DNA of 64,000 nt from Streptomyces sp. NBC_01235 (lineage in GTDB: Bacteria; Actinomycetota; Actinomycetes; Streptomycetales; Streptomycetaceae). The stretch is taken from NCBI RefSeq assembly GCF_035989285.1, contig NZ_CP108513.1, positions 9,114,001 to 9,178,000 on the forward strand. The letters are read 5' to 3'. Below, one piece after another: positions 28,348 through 35,882 of this stretch. The notes under the pieces were generated by a model. The model made no database searches, had not been told where the DNA came from, and was given only the letters and a program-made list of their open reading frames with translations. Position 1 is the stretch's first letter. Every line of letters starts with the position of its first letter. The translations under genes were made by a program, and so were the position numbers.

Positions 28348-28475
28348 TAGTGAGGATGGGGGTGAACGCGGTCAAGATGCTTGAAGAGTCGAAAAGATTC
28401 GACGCCGTAAGTTGAGGGAAAGTCAGCGACGCCCCTGTTCTTTGCCAGCACTTGGCGCTAACTTCGAGACACCAG

Positions 28476-28489
28476 TGGGAGCGATTCCA
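28476..28489. promoter_or_regulatory. CebR operator, imperfect
   Basis: TGGGAGCGATTCCA differs from the CebR consensus at two positions in the right half. It lies 48 bp upstream of the GH5 gene start, so both divergent cellulase genes have their own site. Confidence 0.85.
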
Positions 28490-28537
28490 TCAGTCGACGC
28501 GTCCGTGACGACGCGCCTGAGCTGCAAGGAGTCGCTC

Positions 28538-30037
28538 ATGCGACACCCCCCGCGTTCAGTACTTTTAGCCGTCATCGGCACGGTCGCCCTCGGGACGGGC
28601 GTGACCCTGCCGGTCATGACGGCTCAGGGAGCCACGCCCGCCTGCACGGTGGAGTACTCCGTCACCAGTCAGTGGGACGCCGGCTTCCAAGGCGCCGTGA
28701 AGATCACCAACAACGCGGCGGCCGTAAGCAGTTGGAGCCTCACGTTCGACTTCACGGGCGACCAGAAGGTCACCCAGGGCTGGAGCGCCAAGTGGTCCCA
28801 GTCGGGTACGACCGTCACCGCCGCGAACGAGAGCTGGAACAGCGCCCTCGGCACCGGCGCGAGCGTCAGCGCGGGCTTCGTCGCCTCCAGATCGGGCGCG
28901 AACGCCGTACCGACGACGTTCAAGCTCAACGGCACCACCTGCAACGTCGACACCGAACCGACCCCCACGCCCACCCCTACCACCCCACCCTCGACCGATC
29001 CGCCGGGCACCGGTGAGCAGCCGCCCGCGCTGCACGTCTCGGGGAACAAGCTCGTGGACGCCGACGGAACGACCCGCCGACTGCTCGGCGTGAACCGCTC
29101 CGGCGGCGAGTTCATGTGCGTCCAGGGGCGCGGCATCTGGGACGGACCGGTCGACGACGCCGCCATCAAGGCGATCGCCGACTGGAACGTCAACACCGTC
29201 CGCATTCCGCTCAACGAGGAGTGCTGGCTGGGCCTGTCGAACATCAACTCCGCGTACGGCGGCACCAATTACATCAACGCCGTCAAGGATCTGGTGGCCC
29301 GCGTCGAGGCGCACGGCATGACGCCGATCGTCGAACTGCACTGGAACTACGGCCAGTACACGGGGAACTCGGCCGGCTGCTCCGACGTGCACGCCAGTTG
29401 TCAGAAGCCGATGCCCGACATGCAGTACACGCCGTCGTTCTGGACCTCGGTGGCCAACACCTTCAAGAACGACCAGGCCGTCGTGTTCGACCTGTTCAAC
29501 GAGCCCTACCCGGACCGCGCCACCTCCACGACCACCCAGGCGTGGCAGTGCTGGCGGGACGGCGGAACCTGCCCCGGCATCGGGTATGAAGTCGCCGGTA
29601 TGCAGGATCTCGTCGACTCCGTACGGGCGACCGGCGCCAAGAACGTGATCCTGGCCGGTGGGCTCGCGTACTCCAACGACCTCAGCCAGTGGCTGACGTA
29701 CAAGCCCACCGACCCGACCGGCAATCTCGCCGCCGCGTACCACGTCTACAACTTCAACACCTGCGCGAACCAGAGCTGCTGGAACTCCACGCTCGCCCCG
29801 GTCGCCGCCCAAGTGCCTCTCGTGGCAGGGGAGATCGGCGAGAACACCTGCTCGCACGGTTTCGTCGACCAGGTCATGAAGTGGTTCGACGACCGCGGAC
29901 TGTCGTACCTGGGCTGGACCTGGAACACGTGGGACTGCTCCACGGGCCCGTCCCTGATCTCGGGCTACGACGGGACACCCACGGCGTACGGCACCGGCCT
30001 GCGCGACCACCTGCGCGCACTCGCACTCGACGGATAG
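28538..30037 (+). CDS. Secreted endoglucanase, GH5 with N-terminal CBM2
   Basis: 499 residues from ATG 28538, seven bases after AAGGAG. A signal peptide (VLLAVIGTVALGTGVTLPV, to AQGA) precedes a CBM2 (CTVEYSVTSQWDAGFQGAV to NGTTCNVD), a Thr/Pro linker (EPTPTPTPTTPPSTDPPG) and the GH5 TIM barrel starting LHVSGNKLVDADG. The acid/base is Glu322 in DLFNEPY and the nucleophile Glu432 in AGEIGEN. It is a beta-1,4-endoglucanase by family. An imperfect CebR box lies 48 bp upstream, divergent from GH48. Confidence 0.95.
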   Translation: MRHPPRSVLLAVIGTVALGTGVTLPVMTAQGATPACTVEYSVTSQWDAGFQGAVKITNNAAAVSSWSLTFDFTGDQKVTQGWSAKWSQSGTTVTAANESWNSALGTGASVSAGFVASRSGANAVPTTFKLNGTTCNVDTEPTPTPTPTTPPSTDPPGTGEQPPALHVSGNKLVDADGTTRRLLGVNRSGGEFMCVQGRGIWDGPVDDAAIKAIADWNVNTVRIPLNEECWLGLSNINSAYGGTNYINAVKDLVARVEAHGMTPIVELHWNYGQYTGNSAGCSDVHASCQKPMPDMQYTPSFWTSVANTFKNDQAVVFDLFNEPYPDRATSTTTQAWQCWRDGGTCPGIGYEVAGMQDLVDSVRATGAKNVILAGGLAYSNDLSQWLTYKPTDPTGNLAAAYHVYNFNTCANQSCWNSTLAPVAAQVPLVAGEIGENTCSHGFVDQVMKWFDDRGLSYLGWTWNTWDCSTGPSLISGYDGTPTAYGTGLRDHLRALALDG

Positions 30038-30094
30038 GCGCCACCGGACCCATCCATCGGCCTGTCCGCCCAACAGGCCCATCAGGCAGGTCCA

Positions 30095-30205
30095 ACCGGA
30101 CAGAGCCGGCGAACAGAGCCGGCGAACAGAGCCGGCGGACAGAGCTGCCGAACGGATCCATCGAACAGATCCATCGAAGGAACGGAACGGAACGGAACGG
30201 AACGG
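30095..30205. repeat. 13-bp tandem array followed by AACGG pentamers
   Basis: Seven 13-bp units run from 30095 to 30185, GGCGAACAGAGCC being perfect at 30108-30120 and 30121-30133, with progressive divergence to ATCGAACAGATCC. The last unit merges into five copies of AACGG (30181-30205). The array occupies most of the gap between the GH5 and GH6 genes; no CebR box is visible in it. Confidence 0.9.
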
Positions 30206-30239
30206 AAAACTCCCGCAACCAAGAAGGAAACCCGCACTC

Positions 30240-31964
30240 ATGAGCCGTAGCAGAACAGCGGTACTCGCCGCGCTGGCGCTGGTCGCCGGTGCCTCCGGGA
30301 CGGCGCTCGCGGTCGTCCCCGGCGATCCGGGCCTCGCAGCCATCCCGTGCAGCGTCGACTACAAGGTGCAGAACGATTGGGGCACCGGCTTCACCGCCGC
30401 CGTCACCGTGACCAACAACTCGGCGGCGAAGTCGAGTTGGTCGGTGAAGTGGGCGTACGCCGGCAGCCAGAAGGTCACCAGCGGCTGGAACGCGAAGATC
30501 ACCCAGTCCGGTACGGCCGTCACCGCCAACAACGAGACCTACAACGGGACGCTGGCGACCGGCGGTTCGGTCAGCTTCGGATTCCAGGGCACCTACAGCG
30601 GCACCAACGCGATCCCGACCACGTTCACCCTCGACGGCGTGACGTGCAACGTGGACAGCGGTACCGGCGGGCCGACCGACCCCGGCACCCCGACGGACCC
30701 CGGCACCCCGTCCACCAAGGTCGACAACCCCTACGCCGGCGCCAAGGTGTACGTGAACCCCGAATGGTCGGCGAAGGCCGCCGCCGAGACGGGCGGCAGC
30801 CGTATCTCCAACCAGCCCACCGGCGTCTGGCTCGACCGCATCGCCGCCATCAACGGCGTGAACGGCGGCATGGGACTGCGTGCCCACCTGGACGCGGCCC
30901 TCGCCCAGAAGGGCAGCGGCGAGGAAGTCGTCCAGCTGGTCGTCTACGACCTGCCCGGCCGGGACTGCTCGGCCCTCGCCTCCAACGGCGAGCTCGGCCC
31001 GACGGAGATCGACAAGTACAAGACGCAGTTCATCGACCCGATCGCGGCGATCCTCGCCGACAGCAAGTACGCGGGCTTGCGGATCGTCACCACCATCGAG
31101 ATCGACTCGCTGCCGAACCTCGTCACCAACACCGGCAGCCGGCCCACCGCGGTCCCGGCCTGCGACACCATGAAGGCCAACGGCAACTACGTGAAGGGCG
31201 TCGGCTACGCGCTGAACAAGCTCGGCGCGATCCCCAACGTGTACAACTACATCGACGCCGGTCACCACGGCTGGCTCGGCTGGGACGACAACTTCGTTCC
31301 CTCCGCCCAGATCATGTACCAGGCCGCCACCGCCGAGGGCGCGACCGTCGACGACGTGCACGGCTTCATCACCAACACGGCGAACTACAGCGCCCTGAAG
31401 GAGAACAACTTCACCATCAACGACTCCGTGGCCGGCAAGTCGGTCCGTGAGTCCAAGTGGGTGGACTGGAACCGGTACGTCGACGAGTTGTCGTACGCCC
31501 AGGCCTTCCGCAACCAGCTGGTCTCGACCGGTTTCAAGTCGGACATCGGCATGCTGATCGACACCTCCCGCAACGGCTGGGGCGGCACCGCCCGGCCCAC
31601 CGGCCCGGGCGCCACGACCAGCGTGGACACCTATGTCGACGGCGGCCGTTACGACCGTCGTATCCACATCGGCAACTGGTGCAACCAGTCCGGTGCCGGC
31701 CTCGGTGAGCGGCCCCAGGCGGCTCCGGCCGCCGGGATCGACGCGTACGTGTGGATGAAGCCGCCGGGTGAGTCCGACGGCTCCAGCTCCGCCATCGCGA
31801 ACGACGAGGGCAAGGGCTTCGACCGGATGTGCGACCCGACGTACACGGGCAACCCGCGCAACGGCAACAACCTGTCGGGTGCCCTGCCGAACGCCCCGCT
31901 GTCCGGACACTGGTTCTCGGCCCAGTTCCAGCAGCTGATGCAGAACGCCTACCCGCCGCTGTAG
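30240..31964 (+). CDS. Secreted GH6 cellulase with N-terminal CBM2
   Basis: 574 residues from ATG 30240 after AAGAAGGAAA. Signal peptide to about residue 32, CBM2 (CSVDYKVQNDWGTGFTAAV to DGVTCNVD), a short Pro/Thr/Asp/Gly linker (GGPTDPGTPTDPGTPS), then the GH6 domain from NPYAGAKVYVNPEWSAKA. The catalytic-acid motif YDLPGRDCSALASNGEL and the later DPTYTGNPRNGNNL are present. Loop length (long inserts around the tunnel, VDTYVDGGRYDRRIHIGNW) suggests an exo-acting cellobiohydrolase rather than an endoglucanase, but that is an inference. It follows the GH5 gene on the same strand after a 202-bp repeat-filled gap. Confidence 0.95.
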   Translation: MSRSRTAVLAALALVAGASGTALAVVPGDPGLAAIPCSVDYKVQNDWGTGFTAAVTVTNNSAAKSSWSVKWAYAGSQKVTSGWNAKITQSGTAVTANNETYNGTLATGGSVSFGFQGTYSGTNAIPTTFTLDGVTCNVDSGTGGPTDPGTPTDPGTPSTKVDNPYAGAKVYVNPEWSAKAAAETGGSRISNQPTGVWLDRIAAINGVNGGMGLRAHLDAALAQKGSGEEVVQLVVYDLPGRDCSALASNGELGPTEIDKYKTQFIDPIAAILADSKYAGLRIVTTIEIDSLPNLVTNTGSRPTAVPACDTMKANGNYVKGVGYALNKLGAIPNVYNYIDAGHHGWLGWDDNFVPSAQIMYQAATAEGATVDDVHGFITNTANYSALKENNFTINDSVAGKSVRESKWVDWNRYVDELSYAQAFRNQLVSTGFKSDIGMLIDTSRNGWGGTARPTGPGATTSVDTYVDGGRYDRRIHIGNWCNQSGAGLGERPQAAPAAGIDAYVWMKPPGESDGSSSAIANDEGKGFDRMCDPTYTGNPRNGNNLSGALPNAPLSGHWFSAQFQQLMQNAYPPL

Positions 31965-31987
31965 GCCGTCCGCTGAATCGAGCCGCA

Positions 31988-32050
31988 CGGCGGTGACCCG
32001 TACGGGCTGTGGTCCGTACGGGTCGTGGTCCGTACGGCGGTGATCCGTGC
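31988..32050. repeat. Short direct repeats around GTCCGTACGG
   Basis: Four units of 15-16 bp built on GGTSNTGGTCCGTACGG, such as CGGGCTGTGGTCCGTA and CGGGTCGTGGTCCGTA, lie between the convergent GH6 and dioxygenase genes. Confidence 0.75.
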
Positions 32051-32072
32051 GGGAGCGAGGTGAGGAAACGGT

Positions 32073-32118
32073 GATCCGCCGGGGCGGTCAGCCCTCCCGG
32101 GCCAGGCCCCGGCGGATC
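32073..32118. terminator. 13-bp-stem hairpin at the dioxygenase 3' end
   Basis: GATCCGCCGGGGC (32073-32085) pairs perfectly with GCCCCGGCGGATC (32106-32118), 20-nt loop. It overlaps the last codons of the minus-strand dioxygenase gene and would also stop read-through from GH6. Confidence 0.7.
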
Positions 32119-32888
32119 GCGAACTCGACCGCCGAGTAGTCCCCGTCCGGCCGCTCCAGCTCATAGGGGGTGGCCGGATACAGCGGTGGCTGGGCGAGGA
32201 AGCGGGGACGGGTGCCGTGGTGCGGCTGCGCCGCGTGCACCAGGAACGGGTGGCAGAGGTAGACATCGCCGGGGCGGCCGGTGGCGTACGCGACCGGGCG
32301 ATGCGCGGAGGCCGTCACGAGATGCGCGGCGATCTCGAGGCCCGAGACGCCCGTCTCGCCGTACGGTTCCAGCAGCGGGGGGACGTCGAGATGTGAGCCG
32401 ACGCGGATGCGCGTCGGGGCGTCGGCCTCGGTGATCTCGCTGAACAGGAACAACATCAGCAGGGCCCGGTCCTTCGAGCGCAGGTTGGCGTACGGCCGGT
32501 TCGCGCCCTCCGGCTGGTAGCTGCCCTCGATGTGCCAGCCCGCATCGTCGGGCTCGACCTCGTGCGGGAAACGCAGTGGGAAACTCCCGAGCGAGTAGCG
32601 TGGCGCCCAGCGGCCCTCGCCGACCAGCAGGTCGAACGCCTCGTGCAGCACCGGGGTGTTGACCGCCGCCGCGAACGGACCCTGTGCCATGCCGCTCACC
32701 CAGACCACCGGCTCTTTCCAGGTGCCGGGATCCTCGGGGTCGTATCCCGTCTCCCGCCACAGCAGCCGTGCGCAGTCCTCGGCGACGCGTGGCGGGAAGG
32801 CGCCCTCGATTTTTACGAACCCGTCCTCGAGGAAACGTTCGACCAGCTCGTCGTCCATCGGGCCGTCCTCGGCGAACATGCTTGCCAT
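32088..32888 (-). CDS. Phytanoyl-CoA dioxygenase (PhyH)-family protein
   Basis: 266 residues from ATG 32888 (ATG 32879 is an in-frame alternative). The domain begins ELVERFLEDGFVKIEGAFPP and contains the Fe(II) motif with the first His/Asp pair in GWHIEG and a distal CHPFLVHAA histidine, followed by the 2-oxoglutarate-binding arginine in PRFLAQPP. This is a non-haem Fe(II)/2-oxoglutarate oxygenase of the PhyH superfamily; the substrate is unknown. It diverges from the His-rich methyltransferase gene, and a 15-bp palindrome lies between the starts. Confidence 0.87.
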   Translation of the reverse strand: MASMFAEDGPMDDELVERFLEDGFVKIEGAFPPRVAEDCARLLWRETGYDPEDPGTWKEPVVWVSGMAQGPFAAAVNTPVLHEAFDLLVGEGRWAPRYSLGSFPLRFPHEVEPDDAGWHIEGSYQPEGANRPYANLRSKDRALLMLFLFSEITEADAPTRIRVGSHLDVPPLLEPYGETGVSGLEIAAHLVTASAHRPVAYATGRPGDVYLCHPFLVHAAQPHHGTRPRFLAQPPLYPATPYELERPDGDYSAVEFAIRRGLAREG

Positions 32889-32902
32889 CCGCTTCTCTTT
32901 TT

Positions 32903-32917
32903 TTGCCGCCCCGGCAA
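32903..32917. promoter_or_regulatory. TTGCCG-CCC-CGGCAA palindrome between divergent genes
   Basis: A perfect 6-bp inverted repeat with 3-nt spacer, 15 bp upstream of the dioxygenase start and 67 bp upstream of the methyltransferase start. A possible operator; no regulator gene adjoins it. Confidence 0.5.
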
Positions 32918-32983
32918 CAGAATTGGCCCTCGCCCGGTGCGTCGGCGCACGCTGACGGCACACCGGAAGAGAGGCTGACCACC

Positions 32984-33916
32984 ATGGCGCACCGCCCGCA
33001 CGCATCCCACAGCGACCAGCACACCCACGGTCACAGCCACGGTTCGGGGCACGGCCACGGTCATGGCCACCTCACCGACATCGACTGGGCCGAAATGGCC
33101 CCGCACCTGGAAGCGCAGGCCGAACTGTTCATGCCCCTGTACGAGCGGGCCCTGTCCTGGCTCGGCAAGGAGGTCACCGAGCCGGGGCTGATCGTGGACG
33201 CGGGCAGTGGACCAGGAGTCGTCTCCTGTCTGTTCGCCGAGACGTTCTCCGGTGCGAGGGTCATGGCCGTCGACGGCTCCGCTCCGCTGCTGGAACGGGC
33301 TCAGCAGCGGGCCGAGCGGCTCGGCTACGGCGACCGTTTGGGCACCCTGGCCGGTGAACTCCCCGGCGTACTCGAGGAGTTGGAGTACCCGGCCGACCTG
33401 CTGTGGGCCGGCCGCAGCCTGCATCACCTGGGCGACCAGCGCGCCGCCCTGACCGCCTTCGCGGAGCAGCTCGCACCCGGCGGAACCCTGGCGATCATGG
33501 AGGGTGGTCTGCCGAGCCGGTTCCTGCCGCGCGACCTCGGCTTCGGGCGGCCCGGCCTGGAGGCACGGCTCGACGCGCTGGAGGCGGAGTGGTTCGCGCG
33601 GATGCGGGCCGACCTGCCCGGCTCCGTGGCCGAGACCGAGGACTGGGCGGCGCTGCTCGGCGCGGCAGGCCTCAAGCACGCCCGCAGCCGCAGCTTCCTG
33701 CTCGACCTGCCCGCGCCCGCCTCCGACCGGGCTCGCGCCTACATCGTCGCGTCCCTGACTCGGCTCCGGGACGTCTTCGGCGACACCCTCGACCCCGACG
33801 ACCGCGCCATGCTCGACCGTCTGCTCGACCCGCAGGACGAGGCGGGCGTGCACCGCCGGGCGGACGTCTTCGTGCTGGCGGCACACACGGTGCACACGGC
33901 GGTGAAACCGGTTTAG
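32984..33916 (+). CDS. SAM-dependent methyltransferase with histidine-rich N-terminus
   Basis: 310 residues from ATG 32984. The first ~30 residues are a His/Gly/Ser tail (HASHSDQHTHGHSHGSGHGH, twelve histidines or more), resembling metal-binding tails of nickel, zinc or cobalt proteins. The catalytic domain shows VDAGSGPGVVSCLFAE (motif I), MAVDGSAPLLERA (II), and LLWAGRSLHHLGDQRAAL (IV), typical of class I methyltransferases. Substrate unknown; the tail suggests metal storage or metal-dependent activity. Divergent from the PhyH-family gene. Confidence 0.85.
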   Translation: MAHRPHASHSDQHTHGHSHGSGHGHGHGHLTDIDWAEMAPHLEAQAELFMPLYERALSWLGKEVTEPGLIVDAGSGPGVVSCLFAETFSGARVMAVDGSAPLLERAQQRAERLGYGDRLGTLAGELPGVLEELEYPADLLWAGRSLHHLGDQRAALTAFAEQLAPGGTLAIMEGGLPSRFLPRDLGFGRPGLEARLDALEAEWFARMRADLPGSVAETEDWAALLGAAGLKHARSRSFLLDLPAPASDRARAYIVASLTRLRDVFGDTLDPDDRAMLDRLLDPQDEAGVHRRADVFVLAAHTVHTAVKPV

Positions 33917-33978
33917 GAAACCGGCCTGGAAGTCGGCCCCGAGGTCGCGACGGAAGGGGCAAGTCCGCCTGGCGGGGC

Positions 33979-34009
33979 TTGACTTGGAGAGCGCTCGAAG
34001 TGGTGAACT
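33979..34009 (+). promoter_or_regulatory. Possible promoter with LacI-like half palindrome
   Basis: TTGACT at 33979-33984 and TGAACT at 34004-34009 are spaced 19 nt, within reach of vegetative sigma factors. GAGAGCGCTC at 33988-33997 lies in the spacer and carries the GAGCGCTC core of LacI-family operators. Downstream, AACGC recurs five times in 50 bp (34021-34069) before the SDR start. Confidence 0.45.
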
Positions 34010-34083
34010 GCGAGCCGCGCAACGCACGTCGAGCAACGCGACGCAACGCAGGCACAACGCAGGCAACGCAATGGGGGCATGCC

Positions 34084-34803
34084 ATGAGCAACTCTTCCGG
34101 CACTCCGGATTCTCCGGTCGCACTGATCACAGGCGGCGGCAGCGGTATCGGCGCCGCCGTCGCGCGGCAGCTGCTGGACGCCGGACACCGGGTCACCGTC
34201 ACCGGTCGCGGCGAGGAGCGACTGCGCGCCTTCGCCGCGGAACTCGGTGACCCGGAGGGGTTGTTGACGGTGGCCGGGAACGCCGCCGACTACGACTGCG
34301 TACAGTCGGCGGTCGACCGTACGCTCAAGGAATACGGTCGACTGGATACGGTCGTCGCCAACGCGGGGACCGCCACCCACGACTCGGTCGCCGAGGGAGA
34401 CCCGGCCGGGTGGACGGACATGGTACTGACCAATGTCCTGGGCCCCGCGCTCCTCATCCGGGCGTCGATCGACGCGCTCAAGGAGACGCGGGGACGGATC
34501 GTGCTGGTCGGCAGTGTCGCCGGTTTCGTGCCCACGCCGGGCAACATCTACGGGGCGACGAAGTGGGCGGTGACCGGTCTCGCGGAGAACACCCGCCGTC
34601 AGGTCACCGAGTGGGGCGTAGGCGTGACGCTGATCGCGCCCGGCCGGGTCGAGACCCCGTTCTGGGACAGCTACGGCAGCCTGCCGCCCGGGCAGATGCT
34701 CACCGCCGACCAGATCGCCGACTCCGTCGTCTGGGCGATCCGGCAGCCCGCGGGCGTCGACATCAACACCGTTGTCGTACGGCCGATCGGACAGCCCAAC
34801 TGA
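34084..34803 (+). CDS. Short-chain dehydrogenase/reductase
   Basis: 239 residues from ATG 34084 with GGGGG upstream. Classical SDR features: cofactor-binding TGGGSGIG, NAG (VVANAGT), active-site Ser in VGSVAGFVP, and YxxxK as YGATKWA. The Arg in VTGRGEERL suggests NADP preference. Substrate unknown. It ends inside a 13-bp repeat unit and is followed by a strong bidirectional terminator shared with the aldo/keto reductase gene. Confidence 0.9.
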   Translation: MSNSSGTPDSPVALITGGGSGIGAAVARQLLDAGHRVTVTGRGEERLRAFAAELGDPEGLLTVAGNAADYDCVQSAVDRTLKEYGRLDTVVANAGTATHDSVAEGDPAGWTDMVLTNVLGPALLIRASIDALKETRGRIVLVGSVAGFVPTPGNIYGATKWAVTGLAENTRRQVTEWGVGVTLIAPGRVETPFWDSYGSLPPGQMLTADQIADSVVWAIRQPAGVDINTVVVRPIGQPN

Positions 34804-34860
34804 CCGGCCCAACTGACCAGCCCGTCCGGCGAGTCCGTCCGGCGAGTCCGTCCGGCGAGT
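34795..34860. repeat. 13-bp tandem array starting on the SDR stop
   Basis: Five near-13-bp units: CCCAACTGACCGG (34795-34807, containing the SDR's TGA), CCCAACTGACCAG, a 14-bp CCCGTCCGGCGAGT, and CCGTCCGGCGAGT twice (34835-34860). The array ends at the terminator stem. Confidence 0.88.
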
Positions 34861-34897
34861 CGAGGGCGCCCCCCCCGGACCAGGAGGGCGCCCTCGA
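34860..34897. terminator. 12-bp-stem bidirectional terminator
   Basis: TCGAGGGCGCCC (34860-34871) pairs perfectly with GGGCGCCCTCGA (34886-34897), 14-nt loop, between the convergent SDR and aldo/keto reductase genes. Confidence 0.88.
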
Positions 34898-34913
34898 CGC
34901 GAGCGGGGGATCC

Positions 34914-35750
34914 TCAGACGACGTCGAACGTCCCCGGGTCCGGACCGATGCGCCGGTCCTCGTTCAGCGCGCTGATTGCCGCAAGGTCCTCGGTGTCCAG
35001 GCTGAAGTCGAACACGTCGATGTTCTCCTTGATCCGCGACGGCGTCACGGACTTCGGGATCACGACATTGCCGAGCTGGAGGTGCCAGCGCAGCACGACC
35101 TGGGCCGGGGTGCGGTTGTGCTTCTGGGCGATCGCCACGATCGCCGGGACCTCGAGAAGGCCCTTGCCCTGGCCGAGCGGGGACCAGGCCTCGGTGGCGA
35201 CGCCCTGCTCCGCGTGGAAATCGCGGGAGGCGTGCTGCTGGAGGTGCGGGTGCAGCTCGATCTGGTTGACCGCCGGGATGACCGACGTCTCCCCGATCAG
35301 CCGCTCCAGGTGCTCCGGCAGGAAGTTGGACACGCCGATGGCCCGTACCCGGCCGTCCGCGAGGAGCTTCTCGAACGCCTTGTACGAGTCGACGTACTTG
35401 TCGCGGGCGGGCAGCGGCCAGTGGATGAGATACAGGTCCAGGTAGTCCAGGCCGAGCTTCTCCAGGGAGGTGTCGAACGCCCGGAGCGTCGCGTCGTACC
35501 CCTGGTCGCTGTTCCAGAGCTTGGTGGTGACGAAGATGTCGTTGCGGGGCACACCGGAGGAGGCGATGGCCTTGCCGGTGCCTTCCTCGTTGCCGTAGAT
35601 CGCCGCTGTGTCGATGCTGCGGTACCCGGCCTCCAGAGCGGTGGAGACCGCCCGCTCCGCCTCGTCGTCCGGCACCTGCCAGACGCCGAAGCCCAGCTGG
35701 GGCATCTCCACGCCGTTGTTGAGGATGATCGGGGGGACCTTGCTGCTCAC
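34914..35750 (-). CDS. Aldo/keto reductase (AKR5-like)
   Basis: 278 residues from GTG 35750 with GAAGGAT upstream. The tetrad is visible: Asp in YRSIDTAAIYGNE, the Tyr of that motif, Lys in IFVTTKLW and His in YLIHWPLP. The IPKSVTPSRIKEN segment binds NADPH. It resembles the AKR5 group that reduces 2,5-diketo-D-gluconate and similar carbonyls; the true substrate is unknown. A strong terminator separates it from the SDR gene; a 132-bp gap precedes the acyl-CoA ligase gene. Confidence 0.93.
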   Translation of the reverse strand: MSSKVPPIILNNGVEMPQLGFGVWQVPDDEAERAVSTALEAGYRSIDTAAIYGNEEGTGKAIASSGVPRNDIFVTTKLWNSDQGYDATLRAFDTSLEKLGLDYLDLYLIHWPLPARDKYVDSYKAFEKLLADGRVRAIGVSNFLPEHLERLIGETSVIPAVNQIELHPHLQQHASRDFHAEQGVATEAWSPLGQGKGLLEVPAIVAIAQKHNRTPAQVVLRWHLQLGNVVIPKSVTPSRIKENIDVFDFSLDTEDLAAISALNEDRRIGPDPGTFDVV

Positions 35751-35882
35751 GAGCTCTTGATCCTTCGGTTGTCCGTCAAAGTCGTACTCCCATCGTCAAC
35801 GATCACGGCGGGTGATGCATTCCTGGCCCCCGATTCCATGGTCGGATGCCCGGCGGAAACCGTTTCACGCCCGTCGGAAACC

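Noticed and set aside
30038..30239. Third CebR operator before GH6
   Set aside because: No sequence approaching TGGGAGCGCTCCCA; the interval is 13-bp and 5-bp repeats.
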